DNA of 64,000 nucleotides from contig CAZOQS010000001.1 in assembly GCA_964582475.1 (NCBI GenBank), positions 124,001 through 188,000 on the forward strand. Direction: 5' to 3'. Positions 8,060-16,724 of this stretch are shown one piece after another. Position 1 is the first letter of the stretch; every line of letters begins with the position of its first letter. Origin of the DNA: JAGOTP01 sp964582475. GTDB taxonomy: Bacteria > Patescibacteriota > Patescibacteriia > 2-12-FULL-60-25. The notes below the pieces were generated by a model. It was not told where the DNA came from. It saw only the letters and a program-made list of their open reading frames with translations, and made no database searches. Made by a program: the position numbers and the translations under genes.

Positions 8060-8740
8060 TCACCGCGTAGTACTTGAAGGTGACGACGTCGCATTATTCA
8101 CTACAGTATTAATGTTCATACTTCGTCCGCTTGGTTCCGGTTGCTGAGGAGCAAAGCGCGGACTTTCAAGAGAGGCTTTAAAGAAGCGTTGGCCATAAAA
8201 TACACATACCCCTGCTACTACAACAACGATAGCGAGTCGTACCATTTTTGAAACTGTGAGTGAAGTGCTAATAACCATGTCTGTTAGAGCGATGAAGCTA
8301 GCCATGATCCCACCGGACATCAAGACCAAGCCGGCAGCCGCATTCCATTCCGTTATACTTTTAAATATTTGAAAATCGATTGAAACGAAAGTGAATAACC
8401 CAACAAAAACAGCGAGTATCTCCGTACTTTTCGTACTGGACTCTTCGATTTTGTCGTTCAACGTCTTTACTTTGGCTTCAAGAGGATCGATGAGCGCTTT
8501 TACGTCTGCGATCTCATCCCTCATCTCTTTGCTCGCCGCCGCTAGCGCAGCTCGCTGCTTAGTGAGATCTTCTGCAAGGATACCAACCAGAGCTCCGAGC
8601 CTTTGATTTTGAGCTGCCAGATCAGGTCCGGGGTCTGCAGCGGTTCCCGTGCCGCTATTCGTTGAGTCGCCAAAGAGGTTGCCTCCAATTTTTCGACGGT
8701 ATGGGTCACCCGATCCATCAAATATTATGGCCATACCCAT
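8060..8740 (-). CDS. coiled-coil membrane protein of unknown function
   Basis: The product has 226 residues. After a Gly/Asn-rich N-terminus comes a helical coiled-coil stretch of about 60 residues (LAAQNQRLGALVGILAEDL through KVKTLNDKIEESS). Three hydrophobic helices follow (STEILAVFVGLFTFVSIDF, AAAGLVLMSGGIMASFIAL, MVRLAIVVVVAGVCVFYGQ), then a polar tail rich in Ser, Asn and Thr. It overlaps the end of the gene at 8725 by 16 bases, so the two are translationally linked. I do not recognise the family. A soluble partner followed by a coiled-coil membrane protein resembles some sensor-effector defence pairs, but that is only an analogy. Confidence 0.7.
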   Translation of the reverse strand: MGMAIIFDGSGDPYRRKIGGNLFGDSTNSGTGTAADPGPDLAAQNQRLGALVGILAEDLTKQRAALAAASKEMRDEIADVKALIDPLEAKVKTLNDKIEESSTKSTEILAVFVGLFTFVSIDFQIFKSITEWNAAAGLVLMSGGIMASFIALTDMVISTSLTVSKMVRLAIVVVVAGVCVFYGQRFFKASLESPRFAPQQPEPSGRSMNINTVVNNATSSPSSTTR

Positions 8741-9414
8741 TCAACGATTTTATTAATAGAGGATATCGCTTCAGCCTGCTCGATGAATGTGTTAACGAAT
8801 ACTAGGTCAAAGTCACATGATTCGTCTGGCTGGTTACTAACATCTTGAACAATTACTGCAAGATTCTCGTTGGGTGGCAGCAGCTTGTTAGCAGGACCGA
8901 TAGTCATCACACGAAAGCATTTTTCATGAATAGCCAGCCTTTCTTCGTATGTAACGTTAGCGAAGAAGCGAACTAATGATTCGCTTGGTACCTGCACTCT
9001 CCCGTCATCGGCTAATATCAGACTGGCCGCCGATTGAGGACTATCAGTAATTTTCCCTACCGTGGTAACGAAACCGATGCGTTTATAATGTTGTTCCTTT
9101 CCGAAAACCGCTGATACGACCTCTTTGGTATTACTCAGTATCGTTTTGAGCTCTGTTGGTCGCATGGGATCTTCATTCGCCCATGTCAGTGCAATCTTGT
9201 CGCTACTTATCTCACAAGAAATAAGTCCATCAGCAGACCTCAGGGTCACCACCGTAACTCCCGGAGGCGCATCGGCGCCCAAGGGGAGCACAGTTGGCGC
9301 ACCGTTGAATATCTTAAGTCTCAGTAATTCACTGACAGTCCTGCCTACATTGTTCAAAACATTTACCTTCGGGAAGAGGTTAACCTGTTGCGATATTATT
9401 GAAAAACCTTTCAT
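8725..9414 (-). CDS. unrecognised soluble protein, first gene of an operon
   Basis: The 229-residue protein has no membrane segment or signal peptide and looks alpha/beta: strand-rich start (PTVLPLGADAPPGVTVVTL), a central KIALTWANEDP, then HYKRIGFVTTVGKI and an acidic C-terminal part. The order of strands and the RIG motif faintly recall the TIGR04255 family of sporadically distributed proteins, but I would not assign it. It overlaps the membrane protein gene downstream. Codon use is closer to AT-balanced than most of the window. It may have entered together with the genes at 7593 and 8060. Confidence 0.65.
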   Translation of the reverse strand: MKGFSIISQQVNLFPKVNVLNNVGRTVSELLRLKIFNGAPTVLPLGADAPPGVTVVTLRSADGLISCEISSDKIALTWANEDPMRPTELKTILSNTKEVVSAVFGKEQHYKRIGFVTTVGKITDSPQSAASLILADDGRVQVPSESLVRFFANVTYEERLAIHEKCFRVMTIGPANKLLPPNENLAVIVQDVSNQPDESCDFDLVFVNTFIEQAEAISSINKIVEWVWP

Positions 9415-9657
9415 AGTTCCTCAACCATACTACTTTGCCCATGCCAAGAACAGGGGGCTTTGCAAGTCCTGTGACTCAGGCGGAATTGACTAGCTGAGAG
9501 AAGATATAGGATAGAACACACCGACCCGTAACAGGATTGGTAGTTTGATTAGTTCCTATAAATGGGCAACCATCTTCCAATAGTGAGGCGCAAATATACT
9601 CCATCAGATCTCGTAAGCTGGCGGTATTTTTTGAGGAGGTCATTGTTTTCCATAAAA

Positions 9658-9687
9658 CAAAACACACTCCGTACGGAGTGTGTTTTG
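9658..9687. terminator. terminator of tRNA-Ala
   Basis: A palindrome built on AAAACACACTCC/GGAGTGTGTTTT with a GTAC centre lies directly 3' of the minus-strand tRNA. Confidence 0.85.
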
Positions 9688-9688
9688 A

Positions 9689-9764
9689 TGGTGGACCCTG
9701 TCGGGCTCGAACCGACCACCCCCTGCTTGCAAAGCAGGTGCTCTACCAAATGAGCTAAGGGCCC
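9689..9764 (-). tRNA. tRNA-Ala (TGC)
   Basis: The minus strand folds into a full cloverleaf. The acceptor is GGGCCCT paired with AGGGTCC, the anticodon stem CCTGC/GCAGG holds loop TTTGCAA (anticodon TGC), and the T-loop is TTCGAGC. The CCA end is encoded (9691-9689). Confidence 0.96.
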
Positions 9765-9918
9765 TCTTTGAGTGGAATCACTAACGGGCAGAAGCGTAAC
9801 AAATCGAAAGAAAATGAGCAACCTACCCCTCTGGGAAGGGAGACAGGGGAGAGAAGGGCGGGATGGGGATAGATTTTGCATTTAGAGAGTCTCAAAAAAT
9901 GTTATGCTATGAGTCGAT

Positions 9919-10680
9919 ATGAGGAACTCGTTTGAAGGTGCACGAAGTCATCCACCCGCCACTTTTAGTCCGGGCCCAGATGAGTCTGGTCCTCGGCTCG
10001 TTCCGCAGCGACAACCGGATCAGGATCAGACGCGCCAGATAGATGAGGCGGCCTTGAAATATATTAATCGAAGAAGAGATGCACAGATTGAGCCAACTCC
10101 GATTCAGGACACGACGACCTATTCAGCGGAGCGATTGAATGAACGGTTGGATCTCTATCGTGCAAGGCATACACGAGGAAGCGTTGATGAAATCAAGGGA
10201 GCGTATGCCTCGGGTCAGGGCGTTGAACCGAAGAGTACAACGGAGGCGATGGGCGGTCCTAGCGCGTCTGCTGCCGCGTACCGTCGTGAGCATGAGCGCG
10301 CAACTCGGGTGCGGGAAGAACAGGCAGCTCTGGCTGCCCAGCGAGAAGTGGAGGAGGCACATCGTGCGATCGAAGCCGCTCGACCACCAATCAATCCTAA
10401 TTTCAATGAAAAGTTAAACGGAATTATTGAGCGGCGATTTGGAAAAGAAGCAGCTTCTTTTAATCGACCGCGGTTGGTTGTGACGGGCGCTCCACCTGCG
10501 CCGCTTCATTTGGCGCGACTCATGGAACGGGCACACGAAGAGCCTACGGAAATTGAAGATCTCACAGCGTTTGCAGAAGAAGTTGAGCCTGAAATCGAAC
10601 AAACCCCGATCGAACGGAGAACAAATACCGTTATCCTGGCGCGTAATAAGAACGTTCCTTCGTCGATGCGCGCAGGCTAA
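9919..10680 (+). CDS. hypothetical low-complexity helical protein
   Basis: The 253-residue protein is rich in Arg, Glu, Ala and Pro, with no signal peptide and no membrane helix. The middle (AYRREHERATRVREEQAALA through EEAHRAIEAARPP) is a charged helix or coiled coil, and both ends look disordered. It resembles in style the large helical protein at 16725, and both may be cytoplasmic scaffold-like proteins. A TATGCT -10 box (9903-9908) lies 10 bases before the ATG, so the transcript is nearly leaderless. The stop codon abuts the convergent dehydrogenase. No family recognised. Confidence 0.75.
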   Translation: MRNSFEGARSHPPATFSPGPDESGPRLVPQRQPDQDQTRQIDEAALKYINRRRDAQIEPTPIQDTTTYSAERLNERLDLYRARHTRGSVDEIKGAYASGQGVEPKSTTEAMGGPSASAAAYRREHERATRVREEQAALAAQREVEEAHRAIEAARPPINPNFNEKLNGIIERRFGKEAASFNRPRLVVTGAPPAPLHLARLMERAHEEPTEIEDLTAFAEEVEPEIEQTPIERRTNTVILARNKNVPSSMRAG

Positions 10681-11682
10681 TTACTTCGCCGGTGTGAGCG
10701 GAGCTCGTCCAGAAAGAACAGCGATAATATTTTGAGCTGCAAGCCGTCCCATGGCTTGGCGGGCTTCGATCGTGCCTGAGGCGGTGTGTGGGGTCAGGAT
10801 GACGTTTGGAAAGGCGGCGAGGGAGAGTCTATCTTTCAAATCACAATCGATTGCTGGCTCGCACTCGAAGACATCCAGGGCGGCTCCAGCGATTCGTTTT
10901 GTTTTTAGGGCACGTAAGAGCGCTTTTTCATCCACGATCGGTCCACGGGCTGTATTTACGAGGAACGCTGTTTGTTTCATGAGGCTAAAGGCATCGGTGG
11001 ATAGCAAATGTCTGGTTGAAGGCAGAAGCGGAACATGAACACTGATGACATCCGATTCTTGAAGAAGATGGTCAAGCGAGGTGAATGTACCGCCCACTTC
11101 TTTTTCGAACGCGGAATCACGACGAGGGGTGTTGTACAGACAGCGCATTCCAAGTCCAAGAACGGCCCGACGTGCAACGGCATAGCCGATCCGTCCGAGA
11201 CCAATGATGCCCAGAGTTTTGTTACGGAGATCTGTGCCAACGAGCAGGCTTGGCGACCACCCCGTGTATTTTCCAGAACGAGCGAAGGTGTCTGATTCAA
11301 CGATCCGGTGCGCGAGCGCGAGCATGAGCGTGATCGTATGTTCGGCGACGCTCTCACTGACTTCTGGTGCCGGTGCATTCGTAACGGGGAGATTGTATTT
11401 CTTGGCCGCCTCAAGATCGATGTTATCAAACCCAACTGCGTAGTTTGCAATGATCTTGAGCGAAGGTCCGGCCGCTTGGATCACCTCCTCGTCGATCTTG
11501 TCGGTGAGTAGTGGGAGGAGTGCGTCGACACCTTTTACCTGCTTTAACAGCTCACTTCGCGTAATCGCTTGGTCCTTTCCGTAGATTTTAACGGTATACC
11601 CTTGTTCTTCAAGGAGTTCGATTCCTTCCGATGGAATACGGCGCGTAATAAAAACGACAGGAGCTTTAGAAGAACGGGGCAT
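10681..11682 (-). CDS. D-isomer-specific 2-hydroxyacid dehydrogenase
   Basis: The 333-residue protein is a D-2-hydroxyacid dehydrogenase of the glyoxylate/hydroxypyruvate reductase type. It has a split catalytic domain, an NAD(P) Rossmann core with GIIGLGRIGYAVARRA, and the catalytic residues Arg (LVNTARGPIVDE), Glu (DVFECEP) and His (LTPHTASGT). The reaction is NAD(P)H-dependent reduction of a 2-keto acid; glyoxylate, hydroxypyruvate and pyruvate are all possible. It sits one base downstream of the SBF transporter, so the pair may handle a common carboxylate. Confidence 0.92.
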   Translation of the reverse strand: MPRSSKAPVVFITRRIPSEGIELLEEQGYTVKIYGKDQAITRSELLKQVKGVDALLPLLTDKIDEEVIQAAGPSLKIIANYAVGFDNIDLEAAKKYNLPVTNAPAPEVSESVAEHTITLMLALAHRIVESDTFARSGKYTGWSPSLLVGTDLRNKTLGIIGLGRIGYAVARRAVLGLGMRCLYNTPRRDSAFEKEVGGTFTSLDHLLQESDVISVHVPLLPSTRHLLSTDAFSLMKQTAFLVNTARGPIVDEKALLRALKTKRIAGAALDVFECEPAIDCDLKDRLSLAAFPNVILTPHTASGTIEARQAMGRLAAQNIIAVLSGRAPLTPAK

Positions 11683-11683
11683 A

Positions 11684-12643
11684 TTAGGAAAGGGCGTGAC
11701 GGGAGGGTTTGAGGAACGAATGAGCGGCGGCTTTGATCGGCAAGAGGAGAAGGTTCAAGACAAGTAAGATCACGACGACACGGGCAACGGCTCCGTATTC
11801 TCGGAAGTACCGATCTGCAATAAAGAGCGCGAGGGTGTTGTTAATATACACCAAACAGAGCGCGACTGTCAGACGTTCCCCCTTGGTTCTCCAGGGAAGA
11901 AGATCATACGAAGCGCGCGTTAAGAGGCCGGCCCAGAGTGTTCCAAGGAGAATGATTCCGATATCAATGAGGTGAAGAGAGGGAAAGCTTGCTCCGCTGG
12001 TATCAGCGGTAATACCTATAACAAGGATTCCAAAGAGCAGAACCGAGAGAACGCGTAAGCTGCCATCATGCCGTTGGACGAGCGCGGGCGCTTTTCGTTG
12101 CAGAATAGCAGCCGCAATGAACGGCAAGACGATGCTGATAAACAGCGAGCGCATCATGGAGCCGACGGGAATCGGAATCGATTGTCCGATCGCCACCTGA
12201 AACATCAGAGGAATGGTGAGCGGTGCGAGCAGTGAGGTGGTGACGGTGATGAGAAGGGCGAGTGGAGGAGTGCCTCCAAAAAATTCGGCCACAAGTGCAA
12301 TCGTCATCCCAGTGGGCATCACCCCGGCGATCAGAAAGGCGATCGCCCATTCAGGTGACAGAAATTGCAAAGGGATGAATAGCGCCAACGGCATGATCAC
12401 CAACATGAACACGTTCGCGATCACCAGCATGCGCCAGTCTTTGGCATATTTCAGCAGGGCGGGGAGCGATAAACGGAGACTGGAGGTAAAGAACACGGCC
12501 ATCAACAAGGGTGTTGAGTAGCGGTTGATCCAAGAAAAGACATCGGGCCACACGAGTCCCAAAACTAACCCAAGTAAGACGGCCACGATTTGGTTCTCGG
12601 CAATCCAATGTCGAAGGTGTACACGCAATAACCCAAAGGACAT
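11684..12643 (-). CDS. SBF/BASS-family transporter (bile acid:sodium symporter fold)
   Basis: About 319 residues with roughly ten hydrophobic helices. The family features are MAVFFTSSLRLS, AGVMPTGMTIALVAEFFGG and the late CLVYINNTLALFIADR. BASS proteins move organic anions with sodium; the substrate here is unknown. ATG at 12643 lies 6 bases after a minus-strand TACAAT box (12655-12650), so the longer start at 12658 would lie outside the transcript. The 2-hydroxyacid dehydrogenase follows one base downstream, so the two are probably an operon. Confidence 0.85.
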   Translation of the reverse strand: MSFGLLRVHLRHWIAENQIVAVLLGLVLGLVWPDVFSWINRYSTPLLMAVFFTSSLRLSLPALLKYAKDWRMLVIANVFMLVIMPLALFIPLQFLSPEWAIAFLIAGVMPTGMTIALVAEFFGGTPPLALLITVTTSLLAPLTIPLMFQVAIGQSIPIPVGSMMRSLFISIVLPFIAAAILQRKAPALVQRHDGSLRVLSVLLFGILVIGITADTSGASFPSLHLIDIGIILLGTLWAGLLTRASYDLLPWRTKGERLTVALCLVYINNTLALFIADRYFREYGAVARVVVILLVLNLLLLPIKAAAHSFLKPSRHALS

Positions 12644-12649
12644 GCTTCT

Positions 12650-12659
12650 ATTGTACACT
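12650..12659. promoter_or_regulatory. overlapping divergent -10 boxes
   Basis: The ten bases ATTGTACACT hold TACACT on the plus strand (12654-12659) and TACAAT on the minus strand (12655-12650). Each ends exactly 6 bases before a start codon (12666 on plus, 12643 on minus). Both transcripts should therefore be leaderless. Confidence 0.6.
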
Positions 12660-12665
12660 ATGCGT

Positions 12666-14348
12666 ATGTCTCTCAGATGGTTACAAAAAGTGAGTCTTGG
12701 ACTCGCGATGGGGCTGTTCGCTTGTGCATTGGCGCAGGCCGCGAGCGCCGAATCGATTGAGCGCTTTACCGTTCAAGCGAAGCTCACACCAGAACGTCAG
12801 CTCACGATCGAAGAAACGATCGACTACAATTTTGAAGGCACACCACGACACGGACTGCTGCGCACGTTACCCGAACGCTACCGCCGCTCTTTTTTGAGAT
12901 ACGATCTGCACTATACCGTTGAAGCGGTAACCATGGATGGGCGAGCGGTGTCTTGGCAGGAGGAGAATCAAGGGGCTGATCTTGTGCTTAGGATCGGGAG
13001 TCAGTCGACCTATGTCACAGGAACGCATCGCTACATGATCCGTTATCGCACGGATCGAGCGATTAATGACTTCTCTGACTCGCACGAGCTGTATTGGAAC
13101 GTTACGGGAAATGAATGGCCGGTTCCGATTAACCGCGCGTCCTTCTCGTTTAGTGGCGTCGAGGTGCAGCGTCAAAGCTGCTTTACAGGATCGATTGGTT
13201 CAACGGATACGGCCTGCTCGTTTCGGAAGGCGAGCGGATCGGGCGCACTCGTCGCCGATTCACCTTCCAGACTAGAAGCCCACGAAGGTTTTACGGTTGT
13301 GCTTGAATTTCCCAAGGGGAGCTTGGCCGCTCGCGCCCTCACGACAGATCTTTGGTACGGGCTGAGAGATAACTTGTTCACGCTATTTCCACTGCTTCTG
13401 TGTTTTGTGATGGTCTGGATTTGGTACGTGTGGGGGCGTGACCCGCGTGGCCGAGGCGTCATCATTCCGCAGTACGAACCACCGGACAATCTCACCCCCG
13501 GTCTTGTGGCCGGTCTCGTCGAAGAAGAGATTTCGACCAAGGCGATGAGCGCTACGATTCTCGATCTTGCCCGACGTGGGCATGCCACGCTTGAGCTTGT
13601 AGGAGCAGATCCGGAGAAACCGGAGCATGTGTTTTATACAAAAACCTCGACACCTCCGAGCGATGTACTCGCTCCGTATGAAGCGGAGCTGTTAACGGCT
13701 TTGTTTGTTGGTCAGACACGCGTTGATTTAGGACAGCCTTCTTCCCAGAGTCAGTGGGCAGCCTATCAAAAGATCATCAAGACTCTGACGGACGACATGA
13801 TCGCCCGCGGCTGGTTCTTAAAAAATCCAGGCGCTGTGCGGGGGAGCTGGCTGGGGCTCGCGTTTTTCATTGTGGTCTTCGCCTTCGTGTTTGAGTCCCC
13901 GCTCTACATTGTGCTGGCAGTGGTTGTGGGCTTGCTCGGGTGGCAGATGCCAAAAATGACGCCTCTCGCCGCCGAGGTATACGAACGGATCTTGGGATTC
14001 AAACGGTTTCTAACTGTAACCGAGAAAGATCGCCTCGCGTTTTCGGACGCGCCGGCGAAACGCCCAGAAAAGTTCGCCGAGTTTTTGCCGGCAGCCGTTG
14101 CGCTGGGAGTTGAAAAAGAATGGGCAAAACAATTTGAGGGGATGCGGATCGCGCCACCTGCCTATATTCAAGGTGCGGGCATGCATTGGGGAAGCTTGGC
14201 GTATATACATGCCCTTGGTCCCGTATCCCATTCCGTTGCAACAGCGATGACGCGTCAGACGCAAGGAGGAAGTGGGGGATCCGGCTTTTCGGGTGGGGGA
14301 GGATCGTCTGGCGGCGGGTTCGGAGGCGGGGGAGGAGGGAGTTGGTAG
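12666..14348 (+). CDS. DUF2207 membrane protein
   Basis: About 560 residues. A signal peptide (VSLGLAMGLFACALAQAASA) leads an extracytoplasmic domain with the DUF2207 pattern (TPERQLTIEETIDYNFEG, HGLLRTLPERY, YWNVTGNEWPVPI). Two membrane regions and a cytoplasmic domain (ISTKAMSATILDLARRGHATLEL) follow, and the protein ends in a Gly/Ser tail finishing GGGGGSW. Function is unknown; the family is common in wall-less and reduced bacteria. ATG at 12666 is favoured because a TACACT box ends 6 bases before it; ATG at 12660 would precede or coincide with the transcription start. Confidence 0.88.
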   Translation: MSLRWLQKVSLGLAMGLFACALAQAASAESIERFTVQAKLTPERQLTIEETIDYNFEGTPRHGLLRTLPERYRRSFLRYDLHYTVEAVTMDGRAVSWQEENQGADLVLRIGSQSTYVTGTHRYMIRYRTDRAINDFSDSHELYWNVTGNEWPVPINRASFSFSGVEVQRQSCFTGSIGSTDTACSFRKASGSGALVADSPSRLEAHEGFTVVLEFPKGSLAARALTTDLWYGLRDNLFTLFPLLLCFVMVWIWYVWGRDPRGRGVIIPQYEPPDNLTPGLVAGLVEEEISTKAMSATILDLARRGHATLELVGADPEKPEHVFYTKTSTPPSDVLAPYEAELLTALFVGQTRVDLGQPSSQSQWAAYQKIIKTLTDDMIARGWFLKNPGAVRGSWLGLAFFIVVFAFVFESPLYIVLAVVVGLLGWQMPKMTPLAAEVYERILGFKRFLTVTEKDRLAFSDAPAKRPEKFAEFLPAAVALGVEKEWAKQFEGMRIAPPAYIQGAGMHWGSLAYIHALGPVSHSVATAMTRQTQGGSGGSGFSGGGGSSGGGFGGGGGGSW

Positions 14349-14349
14349 A

Positions 14350-14378
14350 TTGACAAAGTGCGTTGCGATCCGCAGGCT
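14350..14378 (+). promoter_or_regulatory. promoter of the GC-rich gene at 14440
   Basis: TTGACA (14350-14355), a 17-base spacer and CAGGCT (14373-14378). It begins two bases after the stop of the DUF2207 gene. The -10 is weak. Confidence 0.4.
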
Positions 14379-14439
14379 AGAGGCGCTCGGGAAGGCGAGG
14401 GCCTTCTTTGAGCACAACTTCTGTAGAAGGGTGAGTGTG

Positions 14440-15006
14440 ATGACGGAAGAGAAGAAAAAGGGTGAAGATCGTGCAGAAGCGGACGAGCTGGCTGCGCTCA
14501 CTGAAGGGCTGGAGCGATCGTTCCGCCGGATCGATGGTGCCCGTACGAACCTGATGTACTTCATGTACGGTTCGGAGGGCGCGCGACGACTGGCTCGCGA
14601 GGGGAACAAGCCGCACGGGCATGAGAACTGGTACGGACTTCTTCAGCGGATGTGCTCTGTCTGGAGTCCCTGTCGGGAGGAGGAGGGGCTGTCTAGGGCC
14701 ATTCACCACTTCCTGCGGATGGGGATCGAAGACCTCGAGCAGCTCACCGCTGCGAAGAGCTACGAGGAAGCTCGTCTCTACGACGGAACGCTCAAGCGTC
14801 TCCTGTCTCCTGGGCCTTCGTCGTCCGATTTCTGCTCCGGTCTGACCGCGACAGATCTCGCGCCGATCTGCGGTGATCGGTTCGGCGGGTACCTCGAGCG
14901 GTTCACGCAGGCGCACGCCGCGCTGTCGTCGCTCGACCAGCCGCCCGCACCCGCTCCTCTGAGCGGATCCAACGGCGCTCCCGCGCCGTCTCACGCTCAA
15001 GCCTAG
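14440..15006 (+). CDS. GC-rich orphan gene, soluble hypothetical protein
   Basis: The 188-residue product begins MTEEKKKGEDRAEADELAAL. It is helical and soluble, with Trp/Cys in the middle (HENWYGLLQRMCSVWSPC) and a Pro/Ala-rich disordered tail. Codon third positions are mostly G or C, unlike the flanking DUF2207 and trpS genes. It has a leader of roughly 55 bases and a purine-rich AAGGGTGA before the ATG. No family recognised. It is one of a set of similar GC-rich single genes in this window and lies between the DUF2207 gene and rnpB. Confidence 0.65.
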   Translation: MTEEKKKGEDRAEADELAALTEGLERSFRRIDGARTNLMYFMYGSEGARRLAREGNKPHGHENWYGLLQRMCSVWSPCREEEGLSRAIHHFLRMGIEDLEQLTAAKSYEEARLYDGTLKRLLSPGPSSSDFCSGLTATDLAPICGDRFGGYLERFTQAHAALSSLDQPPAPAPLSGSNGAPAPSHAQA

Positions 15007-15144
15007 AAGCGCTTCGCGCTCGGCTCCACGCGTTCCATCGCCCACCTACAACTCGGGACTCAGGGGAGAACGCGCGCTCGCACCGCTCCCCACCTCGACT
15101 GAGCTATTGACCGATACGGTCGATGATCTGAGAGGGGAAGAATA

Positions 15145-15175
15145 CAAAAACGCTCCGATGATCGGAGCGTTTTTG
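15145..15175 (-). terminator. terminator of rnpB
   Basis: AAAAACGCTCCGAT and ATCGGAGCGTTTTT form a perfect hairpin immediately 3' of the minus-strand RNase P RNA. Confidence 0.9.
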
Positions 15176-15177
15176 GT

Positions 15178-15583
15178 GGCGAAACGATAAGCCGAGTTCT
15201 GTACTCCTTGTCTTGCGACACGAAGCGATGACCATCTCTCTGGGCCGTGTGTCGCCACACAGCTCGAGCGAGCGACCATTCCTCTTGCGAGGGTTTGCTC
15301 TTGCACCGGAGAGGGTTTACCACAATACGTGTTACCACGTATCGAGAGAGGTAGCACCCCGTCTTGCGACGAGACACACCCACTCACTTTTCACCTTTCA
15401 CCAGACTTGCGCCTGATTAGTATTGTCTCTGTGGCACTTTCCCTAGGTTTCTTCTGAGCCTTGCGACCCAAAGGTATATCCTGGCAGTCGTTAGCTGCTC
15501 TCGCTTTCAGCCCGCCTTACGACGGGTTCGGTGCTCGGACTTTCCTCACCGGTCTTACGACCAGCGCGGTCATCTGTTTCGCC
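15178..15583 (-). ncRNA. rnpB: RNase P RNA, bacterial type A-like
   Basis: The minus strand carries the universal P4 5' strand GAGGAAAGTCCGAGCACC (near 15530-15550) and the 3' consensus ACAGAACTCGGCTTATCG (15182-15203). The ends GGCGAAAC (15583-15576) and GTTTCGCC (15185-15178) pair as helix P1, which fixes the gene at about 406 bases. This RNA cleaves the 5' leader from pre-tRNAs. A promoter (TTGAAT at 15618-15613, 17 bases, TATCGT at 15595-15590) is placed to start transcription at P1 and overlaps the 3' end region of trpS. Confidence 0.96.
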
Positions 15584-15589
15584 GGGCGG

Positions 15590-15618
15590 ACGATACCATG
15601 GATCAAGTCTGTATTCAA
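15590..15618 (-). promoter_or_regulatory. rnpB promoter
   Basis: On the minus strand, TTGAAT, a 17-base spacer and TATCGT, ending 6 bases before the 5' strand of helix P1. It overlaps the region next to the trpS stop codon. Confidence 0.6.
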
Positions 15619-15622
15619 CTCG

Positions 15623-16618
15623 TTAGAGAGCTCGTCCGATCCCCATCCGTTCTCGTACCATTTTCATCGTTTCACTCGCGATCGAACGTGCGTGGTTTCG
15701 TCCGGCATCAAGGATCTTGTGAAGCTCAGTTGGGTCGTTTCTGAAGGCATTCAATCGTTCCTGAATAGGGGAGAGATGGGCGACCACGGCTTCGGCTAAA
15801 TCTTTCTTGAACGCCCCGTACCCTTGTCCGGCGTAACGCGCTTCAATCACGGGAATCGTTTCGCCTGTCATGTGGTGGAAGATGGTGAGCAGGTTCGAGA
15901 CTGCTGGTTTAGCCTCAATATCGTAGCGGACAACGCCTTCCGTATCCGTGACCGCCTTCATGATTTTCTTTCGAATCACATCCGCTTCGTCGGAGAGAGC
16001 GATGTAGTTGTACATTGAGTCGGCGCTCTTACTCATTTTCTTGGTTGGTTCATCAAGTGCCATGATACGAGCGCCTTGCGCTTGGATGAGCGCACGTGGA
16101 ATCGTGAACGTTTCGCCAAACGTACTATTGAAGCGCTGGGCTAGGTCACGCATGAGCTCGATATGCTGCACTTGATCGTCACCCACAGGGACGGCGCTCG
16201 CGTTGTAGAGCAAGACATCCGCCGCCATGAGAACGGGATAGCCAAAGAGCCCAAGGCTGGTCGATTCGCCTTGCTTCAGCGATTTATCTTTAAACTGCGT
16301 CATGCGTTCAAGCTCGCCCATTTTAGCGATCGTCATGAGGAGCCAGCCGAGTTCCGCATGTTCCGGGACTTCGCTTTGGATAAACAGTGTACAACGCTTC
16401 GGATCGAGTCCGAGGGCGAGGTAGGTCGCGACGATATCAAGAATATTCGCGCGGAGTTTTTTTGGATCTTGAGGCACCGTGATCGCGTGCAAATCGACGA
16501 CCATGAATAAGCAGCGGTGCTGATGCTGGAGCGTAAGCCACTGTTTCAGTGCGCCAATATAATTTCCGATGTGGAGGTTGTTGGTTGGCTGGACGCCTGA
16601 AACGAGGAGGTCTTGCAT
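15623..16618 (-). CDS. trpS: tryptophanyl-tRNA synthetase
   Basis: The 331-residue class I synthetase starts MQDLLVSGVQPTNNLHIGNY, holding the HIGH-like signature (LHIGNYIGA). It continues with the Trp pocket region (FLGYP equivalent LGLFGYPVLMAADVLLY, then VGDDQVQHIELMRDLA) and the KMSKS loop (KKMSKSADS). It charges tRNA-Trp. The frame is open for 48 codons upstream, but homology to the usual N-terminus fixes the start at 16618. It diverges from the helical protein gene at 16725. Confidence 0.96.
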   Translation of the reverse strand: MQDLLVSGVQPTNNLHIGNYIGALKQWLTLQHQHRCLFMVVDLHAITVPQDPKKLRANILDIVATYLALGLDPKRCTLFIQSEVPEHAELGWLLMTIAKMGELERMTQFKDKSLKQGESTSLGLFGYPVLMAADVLLYNASAVPVGDDQVQHIELMRDLAQRFNSTFGETFTIPRALIQAQGARIMALDEPTKKMSKSADSMYNYIALSDEADVIRKKIMKAVTDTEGVVRYDIEAKPAVSNLLTIFHHMTGETIPVIEARYAGQGYGAFKKDLAEAVVAHLSPIQERLNAFRNDPTELHKILDAGRNHARSIASETMKMVRERMGIGRAL

Positions 16619-16724
16619 AGTGGGGCTAGCGTAACGGAGCGACGTCAAAACGGCTAGGGGATCACAGGTGAGGGCAGAAAATTCTACACGTGGTACTATT
16701 GAGTCATCTATTGATCTTTCCTCT

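Noticed and set aside
9476..9667. Two overlapping short frames (55 and 34 codons) between tRNA-Ala and the unidentified operon
   Set aside because: Different frames, no family, no signal before either start. The stretch may hold decayed sequence, but I cannot name it.
14377..15045. 222-codon minus-strand frame opposite the 14440 gene
   Set aside because: Shadow of a GC-rich gene; Arg/Leu-rich translation, no start signals.
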